From Deltaproteobacteria bacterium (GTDB lineage: Bacteria > Desulfobacterota > Desulfomonilia > UBA1062), in assembly GCA_029547045.1 (NCBI GenBank), contig JAKPQL010000145.1, forward strand, positions 1 through 36,108: 36,108 bases of DNA, read 5' to 3'. Shown piece by piece: positions 8,996 to 19,129 of this stretch (the stretch's first letter is position 1; each line of letters opens with the position of its first letter). The notes below the pieces were generated by a model that saw only the letters and a program-made list of their open reading frames with translations, was not told where the DNA came from and ran no database searches. The translations under genes and the position numbers were made by a program.

Positions 8996-9477
8996 TGCCG
9001 GCCATGCAGCGACCGCAGCTCGTCACCATCCTCATCTGTGTCTACTGCGTCCTGAACGCATCCGACCTCGTCTCCACCTGGATGTACTCCTCCCGGGATT
9101 CCTCGGGCGCGCTCGCCCTGGCACTGTGGGCATCGCCCGTGGCGGTCTTCTGGTACCGCCAGTGGAAGGCCCCCGGACCCTGGGAGGACCGCCCCTTCCT
9201 TCTCGGCCTGGCCCTGCTGTGCACCTTCCAGGGAATCCTGGGGTCGCTCCACGTGCTCGGCCATATCGGTCTTGCGCTCGCGCTGGGCTCGCTCGTGCCG
9301 CCGTGGCCGCTGCATCCTGTCTGGCTCGCCTCGTCCCTGTCGTGGATGCCCGCCCTGGACTGGTTCGGGGGAAGGTTCTTCCCCGACTACGTGGCCGTGG
9401 TCCGGATCCTGGCGGCAGCAGTGCCAGCCTGGGTCCTCATCCGTTCCATGCAGGCCGGTTCCCGGAGTGTTCCGTGA
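8995..9477 (+). CDS. Unrecognised 160-aa polytopic membrane protein in exosortase operon
   Basis: I do not recognise this family. The ATG at 8995 uses the last base of the exosortase TGA, and its own stop overlaps the following GTG, so it is locked into the exosortase operon by translational coupling on both sides. About four hydrophobic segments are visible (LVTILICVYCVLNASDLV, LALALWASPVAVFWY, FLLGLALLCTFQGILGSLH, VVRILAAAVPAWVLI), with small polar loops rich in Trp and Pro. No catalytic motif of a known enzyme class stands out. Its placement between the exosortase and the EpsI-like protein suggests a structural or accessory role in the sorting complex. Confidence 0.75.
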   Translation: MPAMQRPQLVTILICVYCVLNASDLVSTWMYSSRDSSGALALALWASPVAVFWYRQWKAPGPWEDRPFLLGLALLCTFQGILGSLHVLGHIGLALALGSLVPPWPLHPVWLASSLSWMPALDWFGGRFFPDYVAVVRILAAAVPAWVLIRSMQAGSRSVP

Positions 9478-10061
9478 GCACCGCCACCTCGATTGTCCTG
9501 TGGGTGGGCCTGTGCCTGGCGCTCGCGCTGGGCATACTGGTGGACCTGTTCCGTCCGGTCGAGGAGATGAGCAGGGTCCGTGCCATCCCGATGTACGGCC
9601 TCGGATTCACGGGCTCTGATCTTCCGCTGAACGAGAGCGAGCTCTCGCTGTACAAGAAGGCAGAGGTGGTAAAGAGATGCTACCGGGTGGGCAGGAACCG
9701 GTTCATGCTCATCGCCATCGACGGGGCCAGGAACAGGCACGCGGTTCACGACCCCCAGTACTGCTTCCGGGGTGCCGGCTGGACGGTTCAGGGCAGGGAG
9801 CGGTTCCCCATCGAGGGAGGAGAAGCGGTGCTTCTGCACCTGGAGAAGGGCGATGCCCGCCAGGATGTGGCATACTGGTTCTCGGACGGGAGGAGGCGCC
9901 ACGGGTCTGTGGTGCGCTACTGGCTCCAGGCGACCCTCAGGAGGATGACCCTGGGCCGGTCCGGCAGGGAGCCCATCCTTGTCATGATCCAGTCCATGGA
10001 CGACGAACCCATCAATGTGATGCAGATCGTCGACCAGTTCGGAGCACTCTTCGAGATATGA
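9474..10061 (+). CDS. EpsI-like exosortase-associated protein (DUF3485 type)
   Basis: A 195-residue protein with one N-terminal membrane helix (SIVLWVGLCLALALGILVDL) and a soluble domain expected outside the cytoplasm. The segment NRHAVHDPQYCFRGAGWTVQ matches the conserved HxP-x2-C-x2-GxGW signature of EpsI/DUF3485 proteins, which are fused to or encoded next to exosortases in EPS-linked systems. The GTG at 9474 overlaps the preceding TGA, and the longer upstream open frame lies inside the neighbouring gene and is rejected. The fold and role of EpsI are poorly known; involvement in sorting or polymer handling is inferred from its consistent neighbourhood. Confidence 0.78.
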   Translation: MSTATSIVLWVGLCLALALGILVDLFRPVEEMSRVRAIPMYGLGFTGSDLPLNESELSLYKKAEVVKRCYRVGRNRFMLIAIDGARNRHAVHDPQYCFRGAGWTVQGRERFPIEGGEAVLLHLEKGDARQDVAYWFSDGRRRHGSVVRYWLQATLRRMTLGRSGREPILVMIQSMDDEPINVMQIVDQFGALFEI

Positions 10062-10080
10062 GAAAGGTGGAGGATGTCTC

Positions 10081-11589
10081 GTGAAACGAAGCGCTCGCAT
10101 CATGCTTGGAGTACCCATCGACAGCTTGTCCATGGAAGAGGCCGTTGAGCGTATCTTCCTGCTCGTGGATGAGTATAGGGCCGATGGAAGACCCCGCCTT
10201 GTGTGCACGGTGAACACGGATTTCATCGTGAACACGTTGAGATGGAGCCTGCACAGGTCCCGGCATCCGGAACTACTTGGGATCATGAGAGAGGCCGACC
10301 TTGTCACCGCTGACGGCATGCCGGTGGTATGGGCGAGCCGATTCCTCGGACCACCCATTCGTGAGCGGGTGACCGGGGCGGATCTCGTCCCCGTCCTTGC
10401 CCGGGAGGCTGCCGGACGAGGGAAGTCCATCTACTTTCTGGGGGGCAATGCAGGGTCTGCGGCAAAGGCTGCGACAGTGCTCGGAAGACTCCATCCCGAC
10501 CTGAACATCGCGGGGTGGGACCCCACGTATGTCCATACCGTTGGCCCTGAACTCGTCCATGCCGATGAATACGATCAGGGGATTATCGACCGGATCAATG
10601 CGTCACGGGCCGACATACTCCTCATTGCCTTCGGAAATCCCAAGCAGGAGATCTGGTTCATGCTGAACCGGCACAGGCTTATGGTCCCCGTATCCATAGG
10701 GATCGGGGGAACTTACGATTTCATCAGCGGGTCCATACCGCGGGCTCCCCTGTGGATGCGTGAATACGGACTGGAATGGCTCTTCCGCTTCACCCAGGAT
10801 CCTAAGCGCCTCTGGAAACGCTATCTCGTCGATTTCGCCAAGTTCGGCCTGCTTGTCTGGCCCTCGGTACTGCTCCATCAATATATGAAGATGATGATAC
10901 TGGGCGGTGAGGCGGGGGAACGCAAGGGAAGTGGTTCTTGTACCGCCGAGATCGGGGGCAACAGAAAGGTCTCGACGCTGGTGCTGCCGGCCATTGTTGA
11001 CGGAGAGACGGTTTCAGGCATGGCGGAGAGGTTGTCCGAGCGGCCATCGTCCGACCTCATTCTCGATGCAAGCAACACAGCCTTCGTCGATTCCGCAGGG
11101 CTTGCCTTTATCATGGGGCTCCTTGTTCTGTGGGAGAGGCACGGCTATCAGGTGCTCTTGGTGGGAATGTCAGGAACCCTCCGCTGGAGCCTGTTCTGTA
11201 ACAGACTGGGAGACCTTTTCGAGAAGCGGCACTGCAGAACCGTGCACGAGGCCCGCGCGCGGCTTGATGAAGGGCCTGTGAAGCGGGAATTCAGGGTGGA
11301 GCACCGGGATGCGGGCAATACGGGCTCCATTCGGGTCTCCGGAGATCTGCGGCATGTCCGTTCATCATCTGCGGATGCGGCCTCCCTGGTCTCCATGGTG
11401 TATCAGGAATCGTGCACCATAGATCTTTCCGGGTGCACCTCTGTGGATACATCGGGCATCATCTTCCTGCTGAAGCTGCGCGGTGCCCTTGTGAGGCGCG
11501 GAAAGAGGTTCACCTTCACCGGAATCACCGGGGATGTGAAGCAGATGATAAAGGTCACCCAAGTGGAGTCACTGCTCATGGGCCCATGA
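10081..11589 (+). CDS. WecG/TagA/CpsF glycosyltransferase fused to two STAS domains
   Basis: A 502-residue fusion. Residues 1 to about 270 are a complete GT26-type transferase: TVNTDFIVNTLRW, VTADGMPVVWASRFLG, ERVTGADLVP, YFLGGNAGSA, FGNPKQEIWFM and GGTYDFISG, ending with the amphipathic LWKRYLVDFAKFG tail used for membrane association. GT26 enzymes add N-acetylmannosamine(-uronate) or a related sugar to an undecaprenyl-linked primer. After a short linker come two STAS (anti-sigma antagonist-like) domains, about 297-398 and 402-502. At the position of the SpoIIAA phosphoserine the first reads DSAG (337-340, Ala) and the second DTSG (456-459, Ser458 kept). GTG start after AGGTGGAGG; last gene before the terminator. 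Base composition looks slightly less GC-rich than its neighbours. Confidence 0.9.
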   Translation: MKRSARIMLGVPIDSLSMEEAVERIFLLVDEYRADGRPRLVCTVNTDFIVNTLRWSLHRSRHPELLGIMREADLVTADGMPVVWASRFLGPPIRERVTGADLVPVLAREAAGRGKSIYFLGGNAGSAAKAATVLGRLHPDLNIAGWDPTYVHTVGPELVHADEYDQGIIDRINASRADILLIAFGNPKQEIWFMLNRHRLMVPVSIGIGGTYDFISGSIPRAPLWMREYGLEWLFRFTQDPKRLWKRYLVDFAKFGLLVWPSVLLHQYMKMMILGGEAGERKGSGSCTAEIGGNRKVSTLVLPAIVDGETVSGMAERLSERPSSDLILDASNTAFVDSAGLAFIMGLLVLWERHGYQVLLVGMSGTLRWSLFCNRLGDLFEKRHCRTVHEARARLDEGPVKREFRVEHRDAGNTGSIRVSGDLRHVRSSSADAASLVSMVYQESCTIDLSGCTSVDTSGIIFLLKLRGALVRRGKRFTFTGITGDVKQMIKVTQVESLLMGP

Positions 11590-11617
11590 CCGGGGCGGTC
11601 ACGGAATCGCGACTCCC

Positions 11618-11650
11618 GCCGCATCCAGGTCAGCCTGGTGCGGCTTTTTT
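11618..11650 (+). terminator. Intrinsic terminator of the polysaccharide/exosortase block
   Basis: Arms GCCGCATCCAGG (11618-11629) and CCTGGTGCGGC (11634-11644) pair over 11 base pairs with one bulged T, have a four-base loop TCAG, and run straight into T6. This is a canonical rho-independent terminator 28 bases after the GT-STAS stop codon. Confidence 0.9.
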
Positions 11651-11984
11651 GTCTTCACGCCCTGGATGTCCAGGAGACGAGGCAATGCCCGCCCCGTGCC
11701 TGCGTGCAAAGAAAAAGAGAGGAGGAGATTTCATGGGAAATTCCCAGGACAAGGGAAAGGATCAATAATAAAGGATGGTCTCCTGTGCATGATACCAACC
11801 ATCTGTGAAATGCTCATGCCCTATGTCAAAACAGTCAATCATGCAGGCATTGCACCGGATTCTTTTAAGCTCTTAGCCCCCTTCTATCCGAGACCTGCAC
11901 AGGAGACACGCTCTGTATACTCTCCGGGACGGGAAAAATCAATGTGCAAATGATGCCCCCTTCCCGCGTCGTGGGACGGCCCCA
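11651..11984. other. Gap, less GC-rich, with a tiny ORF and no recognised gene
   Basis: This stretch between the terminator and the carB stop codon is visibly less GC-rich than its surroundings. The only translation-like signal is at 11733-11768: GGAGGAG (from about 11720), then an ATG and an 11-codon frame reading MGNSQDKGKDQ that ends in tandem TAA TAA. It may be the truncated start of a short charged protein. No tRNA, repeat array, transposase fragment or convincing carB terminator was seen in the rest. Confidence 0.5.
11733..11768 (+). CDS. Possible 11-codon micro-ORF or truncated gene remnant
   Basis: An ATG placed 6-8 bases after a strong GAGGAGGAG reads MGNSQDKGKDQ and ends at TAA followed at once by a second TAA. 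The Lys/Asp/Gln-rich start looks like the beginning of a short lysine-rich protein that has lost its remainder, but I cannot establish homology. It follows the terminator at 11618-11650 and no clear promoter was identified, so expression is doubtful. Confidence 0.25.
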   Translation: MGNSQDKGKDQ

Positions 11985-15185
<3,201 letters not shown>

Positions 15186-15212
15186 ACACCCCCCTGAATT
15201 TCGAGCTACAGC

Positions 15213-15242
15213 ACTATAGGGAATTGGCCGGAGTCCAGTCAA
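15213..15242 (-). promoter_or_regulatory. Sigma-70 type promoter for carB
   Basis: On the minus strand TTGACT (15242-15237), an 18-bp spacer and TATAGT (15218-15213) match the housekeeping consensus closely. Initiation would fall near 15206, giving a leader of about 20 bases that holds only the ribosome-binding site, which leaves no room for an attenuator or riboswitch ahead of carB. Confidence 0.75.
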
Positions 15243-15334
15243 GACAAAAGGGGGGCGGGCATCGGGGGACACTCTTCCTGGTATCTCGGTCCTGCACAGT
15301 GGCAGGGGAGTCTTTTCCACCGGTTACGTTTTTT

Positions 15335-15363
15335 AAAAAAAACAGATACCCGGGCGTACGGGT
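15335..15363 (-). terminator. Probable intrinsic terminator downstream of GAPDH gene
   Basis: Read on the minus strand, ACCCG-TACGCC-CGGGT (15363-15348) forms a 5-bp stem, followed by five bases and a run of eight T (15342-15335). It lies about 100 bases beyond the GAPDH stop and just after the larger hairpin at 15383-15438, so the two probably act together before the carB promoter. Confidence 0.55.
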
Positions 15364-15382
15364 TTCGCAGCATCAATAGACA

Positions 15383-15438
15383 GACCGCCCGCCAGGGCCG
15401 CGCCATGGAATACCCATTGGCGGCCCTGGCGGGCGGTC
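15383..15438. repeat. Perfect 19-bp inverted repeat downstream of GAPDH gene
   Basis: GACCGCCCGCCAGGGCCGC at 15383-15401 is exactly complementary to 15420-15438, separated by an 18-base loop. The stem is long, perfect and GC-rich, starts 25 bases after the GAPDH stop and lacks an adjacent U-tract. It may be an mRNA 3'-end stabiliser, part of a composite terminator, or a copy of a dispersed palindromic element. Confidence 0.85.
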
Positions 15439-15463
15439 GTGTGCTGACGACGGGTCGCTCCCC

Positions 15464-16480
15464 CTAGTCAGGGAGCCCCTTCTTGGCGATGAAGCGGGCC
15501 AGGTCGGCCACCCGGCAGGAGTAGCCCCACTCGTTGTCGTACCAGGTGACCAGCTTGGCCAGGTTGTCCTGCATGACCTTGACGTACTCGATGTCCACGA
15601 TGGACGAGAGATCGTTGCCCTTGAAGTCGATGGACACGAGCGGCCGCTCCTCGCAGCCCATGATGCCCTTCAGCGATGTCTTGGCGGCCCGCTTGAGCAC
15701 TGCCCGGAGCTCTTCGGTGGTGGTGTTCTTCCTGAGCTGTACCGTGAGGTCCACCACCGAGACCGTGGAGGTCGGGACGCGAAGCGCAAAACCGTCCACC
15801 TTGCCCTTGAGATCCGGGATCACCAGGGCGAGCGCCCGTGCCGCGCCCGTGGAGGTGGGGATGATGCTCATGGCAGCGGCCCGAGCCCGCCGGAGGTCCT
15901 TGTGCGGCATGTCCAGGATGCGCTGGTCGTTGGTGTAGGCGTGCACCGTGGTCATCCAGCCCTTCTCGATGCCGAAGGCCTTGTGGATGACCAGTGCCGG
16001 CGGAGCAAGGCAGTTGGTGGTACAGGACGCGTTCGAGACGATGTGGTGTTTGGCCGGGCTGTACCTGGTGTGGTTCACGCCCATGACCATGGTGAGGTCC
16101 TCCTCCTTGGCGGGCGCGGTGATGATGACCTTCTTTGCCCCGCCGTATATGTGGGCCATGGCCTTTTCCTTGGAGGTGAACAGGCCCGTGGACTCGATGA
16201 CGATCTCCACGCCCTCCTCCTCCCAGGGTATGTTGGCGGGATCGCGCTCGGCAAAGCTCTTGATGGTGTGGCCGTCGATGACGAAGGCCTCCTTCTTCAC
16301 CTGGACGGTCCCGGTGTAGTGTCCGTAGTTCGTGTCGTACTGGAAGAGGTGGGCGTTGGTGTTCACGTCGAAGAGGTCGTTGATGGCAACGACCTGCAGC
16401 GAGTCGCCGGAGCGCTCCATGATTGCCTTGAGTACCTGCCGGCCGATGCGGCCGAAACCGTTTATTCCAACTCGGATCAT
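15464..16480 (-). CDS. gap: Glyceraldehyde-3-phosphate dehydrogenase, type I
   Basis: Catalyses the reversible NAD-linked oxidative phosphorylation of glyceraldehyde 3-phosphate in glycolysis/gluconeogenesis in the cytoplasm. The 338-residue chain has the Rossmann [11 protein letters not shown] motif, Asp35 at the end of beta-2 (AINDLFD), which favours NAD over NADP, the active-site Cys153 in [12 protein letters not shown], and the paired His180 in [14 protein letters not shown] and [11 protein letters not shown] are also present. The ATG follows GAGGAGGGA. The gene lies 19 bases after the stop of a GAF-domain protein and is probably cotranscribed with it, an unusual pairing; glycolytic partners such as pgk are not adjacent. 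Confidence 0.97.
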   Translation of the reverse strand: MIRVGINGFGRIGRQVLKAIMERSGDSLQVVAINDLFDVNTNAHLFQYDTNYGHYTGTVQVKKEAFVIDGHTIKSFAERDPANIPWEEEGVEIVIESTGLFTSKEKAMAHIYGGAKKVIITAPAKEEDLTMVMGVNHTRYSPAKHHIVSNASCTTNCLAPPALVIHKAFGIEKGWMTTVHAYTNDQRILDMPHKDLRRARAAAMSIIPTSTGAARALALVIPDLKGKVDGFALRVPTSTVSVVDLTVQLRKNTTTEELRAVLKRAAKTSLKGIMGCEERPLVSIDFKGNDLSSIVDIEYVKVMQDNLAKLVTWYDNEWGYSCRVADLARFIAKKGLPD

Positions 16481-16499
16481 GATGTCCCTCCTCTCCTCA

Positions 16500-17063
16500 T
16501 CAATTGTCGTCGAGCCGGTACTTGTGGGCCACGAGCAGGTCGAAGTTGGTCTTCAGTGCCTGGTGGAAGCGTGCGTTCTCGAGGGCCAGCGCGGAGAGGC
16601 TCGCCACGGCCTCAAGGAACTGGATCTCCTGCGCGTTGAACTCGCGGATCCTGTCCGAGTAGATGCGCAGCACGCCGATGGCCGTCTTCCCGGACATGAG
16701 GGGAGCCACCACGACGGACTTGATGCCCTCCGCCTTGGCGCCGGAGCCGTACTGGAAGTCGGGAGAGGTCTGGGCGTTCTTGATGTAGATGAGCTCACCC
16801 CTGAGCGCCTTCTGGTCGAGGCCGCTCTCCTTGATGAGGACCGGGCCCTTCCGGATGTAGCCCTTGGACAGGCCGTGGGAAGCCCCCATGACCAGGGTTC
16901 GTTTCCTGGAGTCGAGCAGTCTGATGGATGCGGCCTTCACCCCCATGGTCTCCACCATGGCCATGACGATCTCCTGGAGGACCGTGCTCACGTCCAGTGA
17001 CGAGTGGACCATCCGCACGACATCGTACAACGCGGTGAAGTAGTTCTTTTCCTTGTCTTTCAC
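16500..17063 (-). CDS. GAF-domain sensory protein
   Basis: A 187-residue soluble protein made almost entirely of one GAF domain (about residues 15-170), with [60 protein letters not shown] and [23 protein letters not shown] domains bind small ligands or sense redox state; no output domain is attached, so it either acts by protein contact or partners with a separate kinase or regulator. The start is placed at the GTG (17063-17061), eight bases after GGAGG; a TTG at 17069 is in frame but only three bases from the GGAGG. It sits directly ahead of the GAPDH gene, suggesting a metabolic link. Confidence 0.8.
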   Translation of the reverse strand: MKDKEKNYFTALYDVVRMVHSSLDVSTVLQEIVMAMVETMGVKAASIRLLDSRKRTLVMGASHGLSKGYIRKGPVLIKESGLDQKALRGELIYIKNAQTSPDFQYGSGAKAEGIKSVVVAPLMSGKTAIGVLRIYSDRIREFNAQEIQFLEAVASLSALALENARFHQALKTNFDLLVAHKYRLDDN

Positions 17064-17111
17064 ATCCAATCCCCTCCTTTTTCAGTATTCCCGTGCCCCG
17101 GGTGGGCATCG

Positions 17112-17135
17112 CGGGATGCACGTTCGGGATGCACG
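17112..17135. repeat. Tandem direct repeat upstream of GAF gene
   Basis: CGGGATGCACG occurs at 17112-17122 and again at 17125-17135, a 13-bp period. It lies between the GAF gene and a possible minus-strand TATTAT -10 element at 17180-17175, so it would fall in the leader or operator region of the GAF-GAPDH transcript. It could be a regulator site; function is unknown. Confidence 0.5.
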
Positions 17136-17280
17136 ATCGGACGGTGCTGCGCACAGGTTCCCCCGATGCCTTCCATAATAGCGCCGTTGGTGCGGTTACG
17201 CCATCTTCTCGGTATGTGCACCATCATTCTTGAATCACCAAGCCCCCGGCGGGGCTCCTTTCCGTCCCTGCGGGGCATGG

Positions 17281-18546
17281 TCACGGGCCTGCCGGGGCTT
17301 CCCCCATCCGTTCAAGGGTCTCGATGCGGCCCACGATGGGCGGGTGGGAATAGTAGAACCAGGCATAGAGCGGATGGGGGTGCAGGTTTGCCAGGTTCTC
17401 CTCGGCGAGGCGCTTCAGTGCCTGTGCCAGGGGGGCGGAGGCGCCGGTGAGGCGCCACGCGAAGACATCGGCCTGGCGCTCGAACCTGCGCGACATCAGG
17501 GAGGCCGCGGGCGTGAGGATCAGAGAGAGCGGGCGCATTGCGACGGCCAGCAGGAAGAGCCCTGCATAGGGCACCGGGCCGGAGAATCCGAAGGCCTCGT
17601 ACAGGGGCGGCCACGAGAGCAGCCTCGATGCGGCGTAGAGGGCGGCCAGGGAGATGATGACGGAGAGGGCCAGCTGCTTGCGGATGTGGCCCAGCTTCAG
17701 GTGTCCCAGCTCGTGTGCGAGCACCGCCTCGATCTCGTCAGCGGTATGGGTGGCGAGCAGCGTGTCGAAGAGCACGATGCGCTTGGATCTGCCGATGCCG
17801 GTGAAGTAGGCGTTGGAGTGCCTGCTCCGGGTGCTGGCGTCCATGGTGTACAGACCCTTCAGGCGGAAACCCGCCTTCTCTATGAGCGAGTGGATGCGCC
17901 CCCTCAGGGATTCGTCCTGAACGGGCTTGAAGGTGTTGAACAGCGGCGCGATGAGACTGGGGTAGAGCCACGTCACCAGGAGCTGGAACAGCGCGAAGGC
18001 CGCCCACGCGGGGATCCACCACATGCCGGGCAGGGCGTGGATGAGCGCCAGGAACACGGCCAGGATTGCGCCCATGAGAACGCAGGTCAGGCAGAAGGTC
18101 TTGACGAGGTCCTTGAGCCAGAGTCGGAACGTGATGGTGCTGAAACCGAACCTTCGCTCGATGACGAAGGTGTCGTAGAGGTCGAAGGGCACGTCCAGAA
18201 GTCCCAGGATGACCGAGCAGACGAAGATGAAGGCGAGGCCGGAGGCAACCGGGTGGAGGCCGGTCAGGATCTGGGAAGCCGCGAGGAAAGGCAGGAATCC
18301 GCTCAGGACCAGCGCCAGGGCAGCGATGTCAGCGACGAGGATTGCCAGGGACCCCAGGGAGGTCGTGGCCACCGTGTAATCTCTCATGCGGGAGAGCTTC
18401 TCGGGCTGGATCCGGCCGCGGAAGACCTCCGGCACCACGTGCCCGTGGCGCTGCAGATGCGTGATGTTGAGCCGTCTCAGTCCCAGCCTGGCCAGCAGGC
18501 TGAGGACGTAGGCTACGATGAAAGCTGTCAGGGGCGTGTTCGCCAA
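17281..18546 (-). CDS. M48-family membrane metalloprotease (Ste24-like)
   Basis: A 421-residue zinc metalloprotease resembling CAAX prenyl protease 1. Several N-terminal transmembrane helices (FIVAYVLSLLARLG, LAILVADIAALALVL, GLAFIFVCSVILGLL, VLMGAILAVFLALIH) precede the catalytic part with the zinc motif HELGH at 278-282 (VLAHELGHLKLGHIRK) and the third-ligand region FERQADVFAWRL. In bacteria, members of this family act in membrane protein quality control. The best start is a TTG at 18546, nine bases after the upstream stop and with only a weak ribosome-binding site; no ATG or GTG fits the N-terminus. It is coupled to the ferritin-like gene ahead of it. Confidence 0.85.
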   Translation of the reverse strand: MANTPLTAFIVAYVLSLLARLGLRRLNITHLQRHGHVVPEVFRGRIQPEKLSRMRDYTVATTSLGSLAILVADIAALALVLSGFLPFLAASQILTGLHPVASGLAFIFVCSVILGLLDVPFDLYDTFVIERRFGFSTITFRLWLKDLVKTFCLTCVLMGAILAVFLALIHALPGMWWIPAWAAFALFQLLVTWLYPSLIAPLFNTFKPVQDESLRGRIHSLIEKAGFRLKGLYTMDASTRSRHSNAYFTGIGRSKRIVLFDTLLATHTADEIEAVLAHELGHLKLGHIRKQLALSVIISLAALYAASRLLSWPPLYEAFGFSGPVPYAGLFLLAVAMRPLSLILTPAASLMSRRFERQADVFAWRLTGASAPLAQALKRLAEENLANLHPHPLYAWFYYSHPPIVGRIETLERMGEAPAGP

Positions 18547-18555
18547 GGCCGGGCG

Positions 18556-19023
18556 TTATCCGCCGTCCGTCTGGGGGAACGCGGCATTGGAGTACAGGTA
18601 CTCGGCCTTCTCCTTATGGTTCAACTCCTCGCTGGCCATCCTGAGAAAGATCTGCTTGAGCTCGCCCTCGGGGTGCAGGTCTGCGAGGCCCTTGTAGAAG
18701 TTGTAGGAGTTGAGCTCCCGGTGCGCGGCCACCAGGAAGACGTCCTTGGACTGCATGTCCTTGCCGATGTCCGGCTTGTCCATGTGCTCCGCGATCTTGT
18801 AGTCGATGGGGTGGCTCATGCGGAGCGCGCCCGAGGCGTACCCGCCGTCCCGGTAGCTTTCCAGGAAGGCCTTGTGCTTCTTCTCCTCGCCGGCAAGCAC
18901 CGCCAGAGAGTCCTTGGCGCCCTTGTCGAGCACCCTTGCCGACAGGCCCGTATAGAACTCGTACGCCTCCTGCTCCCGTTCGATGGCGATGTTGATGTAG
19001 TCGCCGAGCTTTTTCTGTTCCAT
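18556..19023 (-). CDS. Ferritin-like di-iron domain protein
   Basis: A 155-residue four-helix protein of the ferritin/rubrerythrin-like superfamily, likely a cytoplasmic di-iron protein involved in oxidative stress or iron handling. Metal-binding patterns are visible as E19 in REQEAYEFY, E47-x2-H50 in GEEKKH, E103 in AHRELNSYNFY, and E133-x2-H136 in SEELNHKEKAEYLY. It lacks the C-terminal rubredoxin domain of true rubrerythrin. The ATG follows GGAGGAGG, and a strong promoter is at 19051-19079. It is cotranscribed with the M48 protease. Confidence 0.85.
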   Translation of the reverse strand: MEQKKLGDYINIAIEREQEAYEFYTGLSARVLDKGAKDSLAVLAGEEKKHKAFLESYRDGGYASGALRMSHPIDYKIAEHMDKPDIGKDMQSKDVFLVAAHRELNSYNFYKGLADLHPEGELKQIFLRMASEELNHKEKAEYLYSNAAFPQTDGG

Positions 19024-19050
19024 AGGTCCTCCTCCGGGAAAGATATGTCC

Positions 19051-19079
19051 AATATAGTGGCAAGGTGTGCCGAAATCAA
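19051..19079 (-). promoter_or_regulatory. Sigma-70 type promoter for ferritin-like gene
   Basis: On the minus strand TTGATT (19079-19074), a 17-bp spacer and TATATT (19056-19051) form a near-consensus promoter. Initiation would be near 19044, about 20 bases ahead of the ATG at 19023. Confidence 0.75.
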
Positions 19080-19129
19080 TGAGGGATGCAACCCCCAGGA
19101 CTGTCTGGTGCCTCCCCGGAGCGGGTCGA

